A stretch of DNA of 64,000 nucleotides from Xylanibacter oryzae DSM 17970. GTDB lineage: Bacteria; Bacteroidota; Bacteroidia; Bacteroidales; Bacteroidaceae. The notes below the pieces were generated by a model. It saw only the letters and a program-made list of their open reading frames with translations, had not been told where the DNA came from and made no database searches. The DNA lies in NCBI RefSeq assembly GCF_000585355.1, contig NZ_KK073873.1:2833703-2897702 (forward strand), written 5' to 3'. The position numbers were made by a program, and so were the translations under genes. Of the stretch, positions 1-10,029 are shown in pieces. How positions within the stretch are numbered: position 1 is the stretch's first letter; every line of letters begins with the position of its first letter.

Positions 1-1053
1 TGGCTGAATCAGAATTTTGTAACGAAATTCTCTCGTCATATGCTTCAGAATACCAAGATAAACTTTATTGGTTATTATAAAAAGGCATTTTATATCACGG
101 TTGTATTGATAGCAGTATTTATAGCATGTTTCTTTGTTCGTGGATTGAGTAAGAGCATTGATTTTACTGGAGGACGTAACTATGTTGTTAAATTTGATAA
201 AGCGATTGAACCAGAGCAGGTACGCGATGCAATCACTCCATACTTCCCTAATAGTACAGTTGGAGCAATATCTCTTGGCACAGATCATAAGACAATACGT
301 ATCTCTACTAACTATAAGATTGAGTCAAACAAATCATCTGTAGATGGTGAGGTTGAGACAATTCTGTTTAAGGCTTTGACAAAATCAAAGATGATTACAC
401 AGAAGAGTGTAGATGAATTCAAAAAACCAGATGTTGGACAAGGTGGCTCTATAATCAGTAGTACAAAGGTAGGACCTTCTGTAGCAAAGGACATAACTTA
501 TGGCGCTATTGTCAGTGTAATACTGTCATTAATAGCCATCTTCCTTTATATACTTCTTCGTTTCAGAAACATGGCTTATTCTGTAGGTTCTACTATAGCT
601 TTAGCAATAGATACTGTAATCGTAATTGGATTCTATTCAATGCTATGGGGCATTGTGCCATTCTCGCTTGAGATAGACCAAACGTTTATTGGAGCTATTC
701 TTACCATAACAGGTTATTCCGTTATTGATAAGGTCGTTGTTTTTGATCGTGTTCGTGAGATATTCCATTTGCGTGGAAATAAAGGCGATATACATCAAAC
801 ATTCAATGATGCATTGAATGCTACATTGAGCCGTACCGTTAATACTTCAATGACCGTGTTAATTGTATTGCTCTGTATCTTCTTCTTCGGTGGAGAAAGT
901 ATACGTAGCTTCTCGTTCGCTATGGTTATTGGTGTAATATTCGGTACTTTGTCATCAGTATTTGTTGCGGCTCCTATTGCTTACCTTATAATGGAGCGTG
1001 AGGCCAAAAATGATAAAGGGCATGAGGCTGAAATGGTTGAGGCTAAAGTTTAA
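1..1053 (+). CDS. secDF: SecDF protein-export membrane protein, C-terminal (SecF) part, 5'-truncated by window edge
   Basis: The frame is open from base 1 (reading WLNQNFVTKF before the first ATG at 40), so this is the 3' part of a longer gene, not a gene starting at 40. It is the SecF half of the fused SecDF subunit of the Sec translocon, which uses the proton gradient to help pull secreted proteins across the inner membrane. Visible are a first membrane segment, the SecF signature DFTGG directly after it, a periplasmic domain of about 110 residues, then five hydrophobic segments and the usual SecF block ending in VVVFDRVRE. Oddity: that block reads GYSVIDKVVVFDR, where most SecF proteins I know have N-D-T in place of I-D-K. 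A strong hairpin terminator follows. Identity is very likely. Confidence 0.95.
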   Translation, partial: WLNQNFVTKFSRHMLQNTKINFIGYYKKAFYITVVLIAVFIACFFVRGLSKSIDFTGGRNYVVKFDKAIEPEQVRDAITPYFPNSTVGAISLGTDHKTIRISTNYKIESNKSSVDGEVETILFKALTKSKMITQKSVDEFKKPDVGQGGSIISSTKVGPSVAKDITYGAIVSVILSLIAIFLYILLRFRNMAYSVGSTIALAIDTVIVIGFYSMLWGIVPFSLEIDQTFIGAILTITGYSVIDKVVVFDRVREIFHLRGNKGDIHQTFNDALNATLSRTVNTSMTVLIVLLCIFFFGGESIRSFSFAMVIGVIFGTLSSVFVAAPIAYLIMEREAKNDKGHEAEMVEAKV

Positions 1054-1093
1054 TTAAACAGTAGAGTTTGCAACTCTGTAAAAATAAAATAAT

Positions 1094-1138
1094 GGAATGT
1101 AACACTCTTATTTATGAGAATGTGTTACATTCCTTTTT
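1094..1138 (+). terminator. Rho-independent terminator after secDF
   Basis: A 12-bp perfect inverted repeat (GGAATGTAACAC / GTGTTACATTCC) with a 16-base loop is followed by TTTTTAT on the + strand. It lies 40 bases past the secDF stop and before the next gene, so it most likely ends the secDF transcript. Confidence 0.85.
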
Positions 1139-1196
1139 ATATAAGATAAAACACTCGGGGTCGAATTAGTAGTGGAACTTTTAAAGTCTTGTTAGA

Positions 1197-1997
1197 ATGA
1201 GTAAGATTGATATAACATCCAGAGAATGGTGCGATATAATCTTTGATGGTAAAAATAAAAAATACGGTGCATACAAGATACGTACCGAATCTACACACCG
1301 TTATATGGTTGTGCTTCTAATATTACTGGCATCTGTATTATTACCGTTGCTTTTCATATCTTTGTCTACTGTCTTTACGAGTAATAAGTCGAAGGTGATA
1401 GATGTAGTGCAGTTATCTGATATGAAACCTGCAGAAAACAAATATCGCTTGGCTGTGCAGTCGATGGGGCTTGCTCCACAAATGCGGAAAAGTGTGATTG
1501 ATCATGCTAAATCTGATGTCCCGGTAATTAAACCAGATAAAGATGTAAATGATGCTGATCAGACATCTCAAAGTAAGGATGGACAGGGTGTTAATATAAG
1601 TGTTGCAGGAGTGCCTGCAGACACTACAGGCTTTAATAATAAGACAACACTTCATAACGCTGTAAATGCTAATGAAGATAAACCTATATTCAGAATAATA
1701 GAACAATTGCCCGAATACCCCGGAGGAGCAACTGCTTTTATGAAGTGGCTGACTAAAAACTTGAAGTATCCAATAGCTGAACAACAACAAAAAGTTGCAG
1801 GAAAAGTAGTCGTTCAGTTTATTGTAAATAAGAATGGTTCAATCTCGGATATAAAGATAATCCAATCCTTGAATGAGGCATGTGATAAGGAAGTTATCAG
1901 AGTCTTGAACATGATGCCAAAGTGGAAACCTGGAACAGAAAAAGGTAAGCCAGTACGTACAAAATGTGTCATACCTATCGTATTCAAAATGGTATGA
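1197..1997 (+). CDS. TonB-family energy transducer protein
   Basis: A 266-residue protein with a short cytoplasmic N-terminus, one hydrophobic segment at about residues 36-60, a variable periplasmic linker and a C-terminal TonB domain at about 170-266. The C-terminal part has the features usual for Bacteroidetes TonB proteins: PEYPGG at its start, YP in the first helix region, GKVVVQFIVNKNG in the first strand, and PKWKPG near the end. TonB couples the inner-membrane proton gradient to outer-membrane receptors such as the SusC-type and haem-type receptors seen later in this window. It stands alone after the secDF terminator. No ExbB/ExbD is nearby. Which receptor it serves cannot be read from the sequence. 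Confidence 0.9.
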   Translation: MSKIDITSREWCDIIFDGKNKKYGAYKIRTESTHRYMVVLLILLASVLLPLLFISLSTVFTSNKSKVIDVVQLSDMKPAENKYRLAVQSMGLAPQMRKSVIDHAKSDVPVIKPDKDVNDADQTSQSKDGQGVNISVAGVPADTTGFNNKTTLHNAVNANEDKPIFRIIEQLPEYPGGATAFMKWLTKNLKYPIAEQQQKVAGKVVVQFIVNKNGSISDIKIIQSLNEACDKEVIRVLNMMPKWKPGTEKGKPVRTKCVIPIVFKMV

Positions 1998-2003
1998 TAG
2001 ATC

Positions 2004-2801
2004 CTAGCCTTTGTTTATTTTTTCCTTTATAATAGAACAGACGTCACTTATTATGCCTAACATATCTTTTGGTAAATATTCAAGTGCTGCATCAGTAATA
2101 TTGTCAGGTATATCATAATAAGCCTCTGCTATAGCACCGGCAATATTGGCTTTGGTGTCTGTGTCACCGTCAGCCATAATAGCCAGTCTTATTGTATCTT
2201 CAAAACTGTCTGCTTCAAGAAAGCACCTTATCGCCCAAGGTACAGTCTCTTGGCATATGGCATCAAAATGCCCTGAAGCACCAATAGTGTTTATTACATC
2301 TAATGGTGGAATTTCATATTCGAAGGCTTTCATAACGCTTTTTTCTACGTCCTCTTTGCCTATTCGGCATGTTCTTAGCCAGTATATAAGAGCCGCAATA
2401 CATTGCGCTCCCTTTATACCTTCAGGGTTGTTGTGTGATATCTCTGCTGATTTTTTTGCTTCTTCTAGTATTGTGTGATAGTCATCAAATAGCCATCCTA
2501 CAGCACTAGCCCTCATGGCTGCACCATTGCCGCAACTATCATTTGGCTGTGGATCGTCTGAATGTATCCATTGATTGAACCTGTTGCCGTATCCACCCTT
2601 TGGAGTAGGATATTTCCTACACCACTTAAGTAGGCTTTCTTTGTAGCTCTTGCCATTTATTATGGCATCGGCAATAGCAACTGTACATACAGTGTCGTCT
2701 GTATATCCACAATCTGTTGAGAAAAATTTAAAACCTTTCCGTGGGGGTTCGTCAAATTCGAAACGAGAACCGGCAATATCTCCAATAATAGCTCCAAGCA
2801 T
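2004..2801 (-). CDS. ADP-ribosylglycohydrolase family protein
   Basis: A 265-residue protein of the ADP-ribosyl-glycohydrolase (DraG/ARH) fold. Metal-ligand motifs are visible: GDIAGSRFEF near the N-terminus, a TDDT motif at about residues 32-35, and near the C-terminus DGDTDTKANIAGAIAEAYY, the family's second metal site. The open frame extends upstream to 2930, but that stretch is the tRNA-Arg gene read through; I chose the ATG at 2801 because MLGAIIGDIAGS is the normal family N-terminus. Substrate unknown: such enzymes remove ADP-ribose from proteins, nucleic acids or small molecules. The gene starts 42 bases after the tRNA and is probably co-transcribed with it. Confidence 0.9.
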   Translation of the reverse strand: MLGAIIGDIAGSRFEFDEPPRKGFKFFSTDCGYTDDTVCTVAIADAIINGKSYKESLLKWCRKYPTPKGGYGNRFNQWIHSDDPQPNDSCGNGAAMRASAVGWLFDDYHTILEEAKKSAEISHNNPEGIKGAQCIAALIYWLRTCRIGKEDVEKSVMKAFEYEIPPLDVINTIGASGHFDAICQETVPWAIRCFLEADSFEDTIRLAIMADGDTDTKANIAGAIAEAYYDIPDNITDAALEYLPKDMLGIISDVCSIIKEKINKG

Positions 2802-2843
2802 TAGCGTATAAGATTTGCAGTTAATAATAATAATTCCGAATTG

Positions 2844-2915
2844 TACTCCCACCGAGAATCGAACTCGGATCAAAGGTTTAGGAAACCTCCGTTCTATCCA
2901 TTTAACTATGGGAGC
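2844..2915 (-). tRNA. tRNA-Arg (anticodon CCT)
   Basis: A full cloverleaf can be folded by eye on the minus strand: acceptor GCTCCCA pairs with TGGGAGT (the outer pair is G-U), anticodon loop TTCCTAA with anticodon CCT, T arm CCGAG-TTCGATT-CTCGG, discriminator A. The variable loop is four bases. CCA is not encoded. It reads rare AGG arginine codons. Confidence 0.95.
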
Positions 2916-2927
2916 TCCTTTGTTTTG

Positions 2928-2935
2928 CAAAGATA
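2928..2935 (-). promoter_or_regulatory. Bacteroidetes -7 promoter element for tRNA-Arg
   Basis: TATCTTTG on the minus strand matches the TAnnTTTG -7 consensus and lies 12 bases upstream of the tRNA 5' end, the right distance for a start just before the mature tRNA. No clear TTTG -33 element is seen. Confidence 0.6.
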
Positions 2936-3074
2936 CAAATTTTGTACTTAATCTGAGATAAAATTATGAGGAAATGTGTTTCTCAGACTTTTTTTACCAT
3001 AAAAAATGGTATATATTACTTTGCTAAGACCATCTTATGACGTATTATGTTGTACCTACTAATGTAAAAGCATT

Positions 3075-3108
3075 CATCCCACATCTCCATATATAATTTT
3101 ATGGGATG
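3075..3108 (-). terminator. Weak hairpin downstream of metG
   Basis: A 7-bp inverted repeat CATCCCA / TGGGATG spans a 20-base loop, 35 bases past the metG stop, with no real U-tract. It may end the metG transcript. The remaining bases between 2936 and 3142 show nothing else I can name. Confidence 0.3.
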
Positions 3109-3142
3109 TAGGATGTATGTGTTATCTTAATTGAAATTTTCT

Positions 3143-5188
3143 TTATTTCACTTCACTCCCTGGTTTTACAACTTTATCTATAGTAGTAACACTTAGGTTG
3201 CCGTCAAAATTCTCAGCAGAAAGAATCATACCCTGACTCTCAATACCTTTAAGTGTACGTGGAGCTAGATTAGCAATGAAGCAAACGTCTTTGCCTATAA
3301 GTTCTTCAGGATTATAAAATTTTGCTATACCGCTTACGATAGTACGATCTTTACCAGAACCGTCATCAATGGTGAATTTCAGGAGTTTATCAGCTTTCTT
3401 AACTTTCTCACAGTTCTTGATATGTCCCACACGAATATCCAGTTTTTCGAAATCATCGAATGTGATAGTCTTCTTTATTTCCTTTGCTTTATAGCTGGCC
3501 TCTTCGTTAGCTTTCTTTGTATCAAGGAGCTTCTGAACTTGTTTTTCTATTACTTCATCCTCTATTTTCTCGAACAGAAGTTCCGGTTCTGCCAACTGAT
3601 GGCCGGCTTTCAGTAAGTCTGTATTACCCAACTGATTCCAATCAAAAGATTCCATATTTAACATTTTACGCAACTTGTCGCTGCTGAAAGGCAGGAATGG
3701 TTCAAATGCGATGGCGAGATTAGCTACCAATTGCAGTGAGATGTAAAGGATAGTCTTTACTCGCTCCATATCAGTCTTAGCTACATGCCATGGTTCGCAG
3801 TCGGTAATGTATTTGTTACCTATACGGGCCAGATTCATTGCCTCTTTCTGTGCATCGCGGAATTTGAAGATATTTAGCAAGTTCTCCACATTCTTTTTTA
3901 CGTCCTTGAATTCGTCAAGAGCTTGTTTGTCGATGTCAAGCAATTCTCCGCATTCAGGAACTATTCCATTGAAATACTTCTTGGTGAGCTGTAATGCACG
4001 GTTAACGAAATTGCCGTATACAGCTACTAGTTCATTGTTATTACGAGCCTGAAAGTCTTTCCAAGTAAAGTCGTTGTCTTTTGTTTCAGGCGCGTTAGCT
4101 GTAAGAACATAGCGCAACACATCCTGTTTGTTGGGTAAGTCTACTAAATATTCATGGAGCCATACAGCCCAATTGCGTGATGTAGATATCTTATCACCTT
4201 CTAGGTTAAGGAATTCGTTTGCAGGTACATTGTCTGGCAGAATATAATCTCCGTGTGCTTTAAGCATTACAGGGAATACGATGCAATGGAATACAATGTT
4301 ATCTTTGCCGATAAAGTGCACTAGACGAGTCTCTGGGTCTTTCCACCATTTTTCCCAGTCATTAGGCATCAGTTCCTTAGTGTTAGATATATATCCAATA
4401 GGGGCATCAAACCATACATAAAGTACTTTTCCATCAGCTCCATCTACTGGTACCGGAATTCCCCAATCCAGGTCGCGTGTCATAGCACGAGGTTGTAGGT
4501 TCATATCCAGCCAACTTTTACACTGACCGTATACATTAGGGCGCCATTCTTTATGGCCATCTAGAATCCATTTTTTCAACCAGTCTTGATATTCATTAAG
4601 CGGTAGGTACCAGTTCTTTGTTTCCTTCAATACTGGTTCAGAACCACTTATTGTACTATGTGGATTTATTAATTCAAGAGGTGAGAGGTCTGAACCGCAT
4701 TTCTCGCACTGATCCCCATAAGCTTTAAGGTTATGACAGTGTGGGCATTCTCCCATAATATACCGATCGGCCAGAAATTGATGAGCCTCCTCATCATAAT
4801 ACTGTTTGCTGGTTTTCTCAATCAATTTGCCTTCATCATAAAGTTTCCTGAAGAAATCAGAAGCGACTTTAGTCTGAGTTTCAGAAGTTGTACGACTATA
4901 TATATCAAAACTTATACCGAAATCATGAAAACTGTCCTTAATCATCTTATGGTAGCGGTCTACTACATCCTGTGGAGTGCATCCTTCTTTCTTTGCGCGT
5001 ATAGTGATAGGCACGCCATGCTCATCAGAACCACAGATAAACTTAACGTCTTGCTTTTTAAGACGCAGGTAACGGACATATATATCAGCAGGTACATAGA
5101 CACCTGCCAGGTGACCGATATGAACACCACCGTTGGCATATGGCAGGGCGGCGGTAACAGTTGTACGTTTATAATTTTTCTGTTCCAT
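3143..5188 (-). CDS. metG: Methionyl-tRNA synthetase
   Basis: A 681-residue class I aminoacyl-tRNA synthetase that charges tRNA-Met. The HIGH motif is HIGH at residues 23-26 (after YANGGV). The zinc-binding insert is CPHC...CEKC at about 148-164. The KMSKS loop is KISTS after GD at about 333-337. A C-terminal tRNA-binding OB-fold domain (EMAP/Trbp111 type, from about [15 protein letters not shown] onward) occupies the last 110 residues and promotes dimerisation in related enzymes. Length and domain order are normal for Bacteroidetes. It is single-gene, with a -7 element 25 bases upstream. Confidence 0.98.
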   Translation of the reverse strand: MEQKNYKRTTVTAALPYANGGVHIGHLAGVYVPADIYVRYLRLKKQDVKFICGSDEHGVPITIRAKKEGCTPQDVVDRYHKMIKDSFHDFGISFDIYSRTTSETQTKVASDFFRKLYDEGKLIEKTSKQYYDEEAHQFLADRYIMGECPHCHNLKAYGDQCEKCGSDLSPLELINPHSTISGSEPVLKETKNWYLPLNEYQDWLKKWILDGHKEWRPNVYGQCKSWLDMNLQPRAMTRDLDWGIPVPVDGADGKVLYVWFDAPIGYISNTKELMPNDWEKWWKDPETRLVHFIGKDNIVFHCIVFPVMLKAHGDYILPDNVPANEFLNLEGDKISTSRNWAVWLHEYLVDLPNKQDVLRYVLTANAPETKDNDFTWKDFQARNNNELVAVYGNFVNRALQLTKKYFNGIVPECGELLDIDKQALDEFKDVKKNVENLLNIFKFRDAQKEAMNLARIGNKYITDCEPWHVAKTDMERVKTILYISLQLVANLAIAFEPFLPFSSDKLRKMLNMESFDWNQLGNTDLLKAGHQLAEPELLFEKIEDEVIEKQVQKLLDTKKANEEASYKAKEIKKTITFDDFEKLDIRVGHIKNCEKVKKADKLLKFTIDDGSGKDRTIVSGIAKFYNPEELIGKDVCFIANLAPRTLKGIESQGMILSAENFDGNLSVTTIDKVVKPGSEVK

Positions 5189-5212
5189 TTAGTTTCAATT
5201 ATATTTTGGATG

Positions 5213-5220
5213 CAAAATTA
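5213..5220 (-). promoter_or_regulatory. -7 promoter element for metG
   Basis: TAATTTTG on the minus strand, 25 bases upstream of the metG ATG, fits TAnnTTTG. No -33 element is evident. Confidence 0.45.
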
Positions 5221-6811
<1,591 letters not shown>

Positions 6812-6839
6812 TAAGAATATCTAATAAATAATTATCAAA

Positions 6840-7322
6840 ATGAAAGCAACAGCAAAATTTCTTATGACATTAGCTTTATTTATGGCTACAACAACATTAA
6901 GTGCTCAGAATACTGAGAAAGTGAGTCCTACAGAAGTAATGAATTATCTACAGGAATGTGGCGTTTTTTTTCTTGCGACAGTGGAAGCAGACCAGCCTCA
7001 TGTACGTCCATTCAGTGCTGTAACAGTGTACGAAAATCATTTGTATTTTTTGACAGGAAAGAAAAAGGATGTATTCAAACAACTGAAAGTGAATGGCAAA
7101 TTTGAGATTTGCGGTTTGAAAAGGAACGGTACGGAATGGATACGTATAACGGGTAGACTTATCAACGATGATCGTGTTGAAGCTAAACAATTTATGCTCG
7201 ACAAGAATCCAGGCAATAAAATGTATTCAGCTACAGATAATAATACTGCTGTACTTTATATTCAAGATGGAACCGCAACATATTATTCATTCGCATCAGC
7301 GCCAAGAACTGTAAAATTCTGA
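6840..7322 (+). CDS. Exported pyridoxamine-5'-phosphate-oxidase-like flavin split-barrel protein
   Basis: A 160-residue protein with the fold signature of the PNPOx-like/NimA split-barrel family: FLATVEADQPHVRPFSAV followed by NHLYFLTGKKKDVFKQL and a basic phosphate-binding patch. Such proteins bind FMN, F420 or haem and are normally cytoplasmic. Unusually, this one begins with a clear signal peptide (MKATAKFLMTLALFMATTT, cleavage near LSAQ), so it should be in the periplasm. It follows the secreted esterase by 28 bases with the same orientation, suggesting a two-gene unit. No catalytic role can be assigned. Confidence 0.8.
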   Translation: MKATAKFLMTLALFMATTTLSAQNTEKVSPTEVMNYLQECGVFFLATVEADQPHVRPFSAVTVYENHLYFLTGKKKDVFKQLKVNGKFEICGLKRNGTEWIRITGRLINDDRVEAKQFMLDKNPGNKMYSATDNNTAVLYIQDGTATYYSFASAPRTVKF

Positions 7323-7460
7323 TTTTTCCGAAAGATATAATATAAATAATGGATGTTATAATAATGTTCATTAATATAACTATGTGTATTATGATACTAT
7401 CAAAAACTTAGGTAATGTAATAGTTTTAAAATAGTTATATTTTTTGTTGTTTTATTGATT

Positions 7461-9005
7461 TCATCCACGTTCTGCCCAATCACCACGGTCAAGATTACGG
7501 TAGCTTATGGCTTCGCCCAGATGTTGAGGCTGTACATTGTCGTAATCCTCTAAGTCGGCAATTGTTCTGGCTACCTTCAGAATTCGGTTGTAAGCTCTTG
7601 CCGAAAGGTTAAGACGTTCCATGGCCATACGTAAAAGTTCCATACCTTGACTATCCGGTTCTGCAAATTGATGAATCATTCGTTCACTCATCTGAGCATT
7701 GCAATGTATACCTTTATAACCCTTATATCTCTCTTCTTGTCTCTTTCTGGCTTTTATTACCCGTTCACGTATATATTTACTGCTTTCTCCTGGAGCTGTC
7801 TTTGATATGTCCTTGAAAGGAACAGGAGAAATCTCAATCTGGATATCTATACGGTCGAGTAGTGGACCACTTATTTTATTCATATAGTGTTGAATCTGCC
7901 CCGGAGTGCAGACACAATGATGGGTTGGGTCTCCGTAATATCCACAAGGACAAGGATTCATTGATGCAACAAACATGAATGAACACGGGAATTCTACTGT
8001 ATATTTAGCTCGTGAGATCGTTATCTTCCGATCTTCTAGTGGTTGTCGTAATACTTCTAGAGTGGATTTGCTGAACTCTGGTAGTTCGTCTGCAAATAAT
8101 ACCCCATTGTGGGCTAGTGAAATCTCTCCGGGTTGAGGATTTATACCACCGCCAACAAGAGCTACTTGTGATATCGTATGGTGAGGTGAACGGAAAGGAC
8201 GTTGTGATATCAGTGACATGTTTTTACCCAACTTGCCTGCTACCGAATGTACTTGAGTCGTTTCTAGACTTTCTGCTAAAGAAAGTGGTGGAAGAATAGA
8301 TGGCAATCTCTTTGCCATCATTGATTTACCGCTTCCGGGAGGTCCAATCATGGCTAAGTTATGTCCACCGGCAGCTGCAACCTCCAAAGCGCGTTTTACG
8401 TTTTCTTGACCGCGTACATCTGAAAAATCAAATTCAAATTCACTCTGATGTTCATAAAATTCTTTACGGGTATCTATGACAGTTGGTTCAAAATTTTGTT
8501 CGCCGTTAAAAAAATTAATGACGTCTACGATATTTTCCATACCGTACACGTTTATATTGTTTACGACAGCAGCTTCTTTAATATTTTGTTTTGGTACTAT
8601 CAGACCCTTATAATGTTCTGCACGTGCCTTTATCGCAATAGGAAGAGCTCCACGTACAGGTTGCAGTTTACCATCTAGTCCCAACTCACCAATAAGCATA
8701 TAGTCATTGAGACTATCCGATTTAATATTGCCATTCGCTGCTAATATACCTATAGCCAGAGGCAAATCATATCCACTGCCTTCCTTTCGTATATCAGCAG
8801 GTGCCATGTTTACCGTTATGTCAGCTACCGGAAATTTATAACCATTGTTGAGCAATGCTGCAACAATACGGTCATGACTTTCTCTGACAGCTTCATCAGC
8901 AAGTCCTGTGAGATGATAAAAAGTTCCTCTTGTAATGCTTACTTCTATAGTTACGATGGTGGCTTCCAGTCCGTTGACTGCAGCACAATAAGTCTTTACT
9001 AACAA
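7461..9005 (-). CDS. comM: YifB/ComM-family magnesium-chelatase-like AAA+ ATPase
   Basis: A 514-residue protein. Its N-terminal part (about 1-170) is a Lon-protease-S5-like domain (GLADEAVRESHDRI...ALLNNGY...NMAPAD). It continues into an AAA+ ATPase domain with Walker A GPPGSGKSMMAKRLP and a Walker B region DELPEF, and ends with the Mg-chelatase C-terminal helical domain (LSARAYNRILKVARTIADL). A zinc-like cluster CPCGYYGDPTHHCVC is present. ComM proteins are hexameric helicases that help branch migration during natural transformation and recombination. Length is normal. It lies 13 bases after the thioredoxin-like lipoprotein gene and is likely its co-transcribed partner. Confidence 0.93.
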   Translation of the reverse strand: MLVKTYCAAVNGLEATIVTIEVSITRGTFYHLTGLADEAVRESHDRIVAALLNNGYKFPVADITVNMAPADIRKEGSGYDLPLAIGILAANGNIKSDSLNDYMLIGELGLDGKLQPVRGALPIAIKARAEHYKGLIVPKQNIKEAAVVNNINVYGMENIVDVINFFNGEQNFEPTVIDTRKEFYEHQSEFEFDFSDVRGQENVKRALEVAAAGGHNLAMIGPPGSGKSMMAKRLPSILPPLSLAESLETTQVHSVAGKLGKNMSLISQRPFRSPHHTISQVALVGGGINPQPGEISLAHNGVLFADELPEFSKSTLEVLRQPLEDRKITISRAKYTVEFPCSFMFVASMNPCPCGYYGDPTHHCVCTPGQIQHYMNKISGPLLDRIDIQIEISPVPFKDISKTAPGESSKYIRERVIKARKRQEERYKGYKGIHCNAQMSERMIHQFAEPDSQGMELLRMAMERLNLSARAYNRILKVARTIADLEDYDNVQPQHLGEAISYRNLDRGDWAERG

Positions 9006-9018
9006 ATAGCCCTCCTTG

Positions 9019-10017
9019 TTATTTTAAAATGGTCCGCAATTTGTTTTCAAGGTCCCCACCATTAAGAGAGCGGGCAATAATTTTTCCACCTCTTCCTATA
9101 ATGATATTATCAGGTATGCCTCCGATACCTAAAGCTTTCAACAAAGGACTTTCCCACATCTGTTCATCGCAGACATTATCCCATTTTATTGAATCGTTCC
9201 GCATAGCATCTGTGCATAATTTTTTACTAGCATCTATGTTGATGCCAATAAGTCCTAGCTTCCCTCCATACTGTCGTTTTAATGATTGCAGTTGGCGTTG
9301 TATACCCATGCTCTCATTGTTCCAACTAGCCCAAACATTGATGACAGTGACCTCACTGTTTATGCTACTATTACTTATACGGTTTCCACTAGTACTAAAC
9401 GCAGAAAATGCCGGCAGCTTACTTCCTGAAGTTTTAGTAAGGCTAAATATGTTATCTTTAAGATTAATGAGATAACCATTATCCTTCTGATTATTAGCAA
9501 GAATTTCTAATAAGGCTAAAGCTTTATTATAGTTGGGATTTGCTGTACGTATAAAATATTTGCTTACCAAATATATTCCGACGATTGATTCAGGATGGTC
9601 TTTTACAAAATTCGCTATATTACTTCTTATCTGATCATCAGAATTATTAAGAGTGCTTTTCCTAAAGTCAGTCATAAGCTTATTGTCCTCATTACCACTC
9701 ACTTCCATCTCTTTTAAGTGCGATGCATCTCCAGAGACTTTTGCCGTTTTTCCAGGTTCTCCGAAAATAGCTTGTTCAGAGAAATTAGGGAATACCATTA
9801 TGAAAGTGGCCTTTTTCTGCAAAGGTGTCTCGAAAGCGAATTCGCCATCTTGAACCTTGACAGTATCCAACTTACTTATACCGCCGTCAGGGCTATATAT
9901 ATAGAATTCACCTTGGTTCAGATTTCTGAAACGTCCTTCGATTTTGAAATGATCGCTATCCGTTCCACATGAAATCAAGACCAAGGTGAATAAAAGACAT
10001 TCGATAAATCGCGTCAT
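9019..10017 (-). CDS. Thioredoxin-like (TlpA/AhpC-fold) lipoprotein lacking the CxxC active site
   Basis: A 332-residue protein with a lipoprotein signal ending LISC at about residues 14-17, an N-terminal DUF4369-like beta domain (about 22-120), a helical linker, and a C-terminal TlpA-like thioredoxin domain (about 200-332). The thioredoxin strand reads NVWASWNNESMG where active members have WASWCGPC, so both redox cysteines are gone. The cis-proline region is GGIPDN. It therefore probably binds or holds something rather than reducing disulfides. A redox-competent relative lies at 44222-45208. It sits 12 bases after the TPR lipoprotein gene and 13 before comM. Confidence 0.85.
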   Translation of the reverse strand: MTRFIECLLFTLVLISCGTDSDHFKIEGRFRNLNQGEFYIYSPDGGISKLDTVKVQDGEFAFETPLQKKATFIMVFPNFSEQAIFGEPGKTAKVSGDASHLKEMEVSGNEDNKLMTDFRKSTLNNSDDQIRSNIANFVKDHPESIVGIYLVSKYFIRTANPNYNKALALLEILANNQKDNGYLINLKDNIFSLTKTSGSKLPAFSAFSTSGNRISNSSINSEVTVINVWASWNNESMGIQRQLQSLKRQYGGKLGLIGINIDASKKLCTDAMRNDSIKWDNVCDEQMWESPLLKALGIGGIPDNIIIGRGGKIIARSLNGGDLENKLRTILK

Positions 10018-10029
10018 CCTAGAAATGTC

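Noticed and set aside
2802..2930. N-terminal extension of the ADP-ribosylglycohydrolase
   Set aside because: This sequence is tRNA-Arg; the codons are read-through of an RNA gene.
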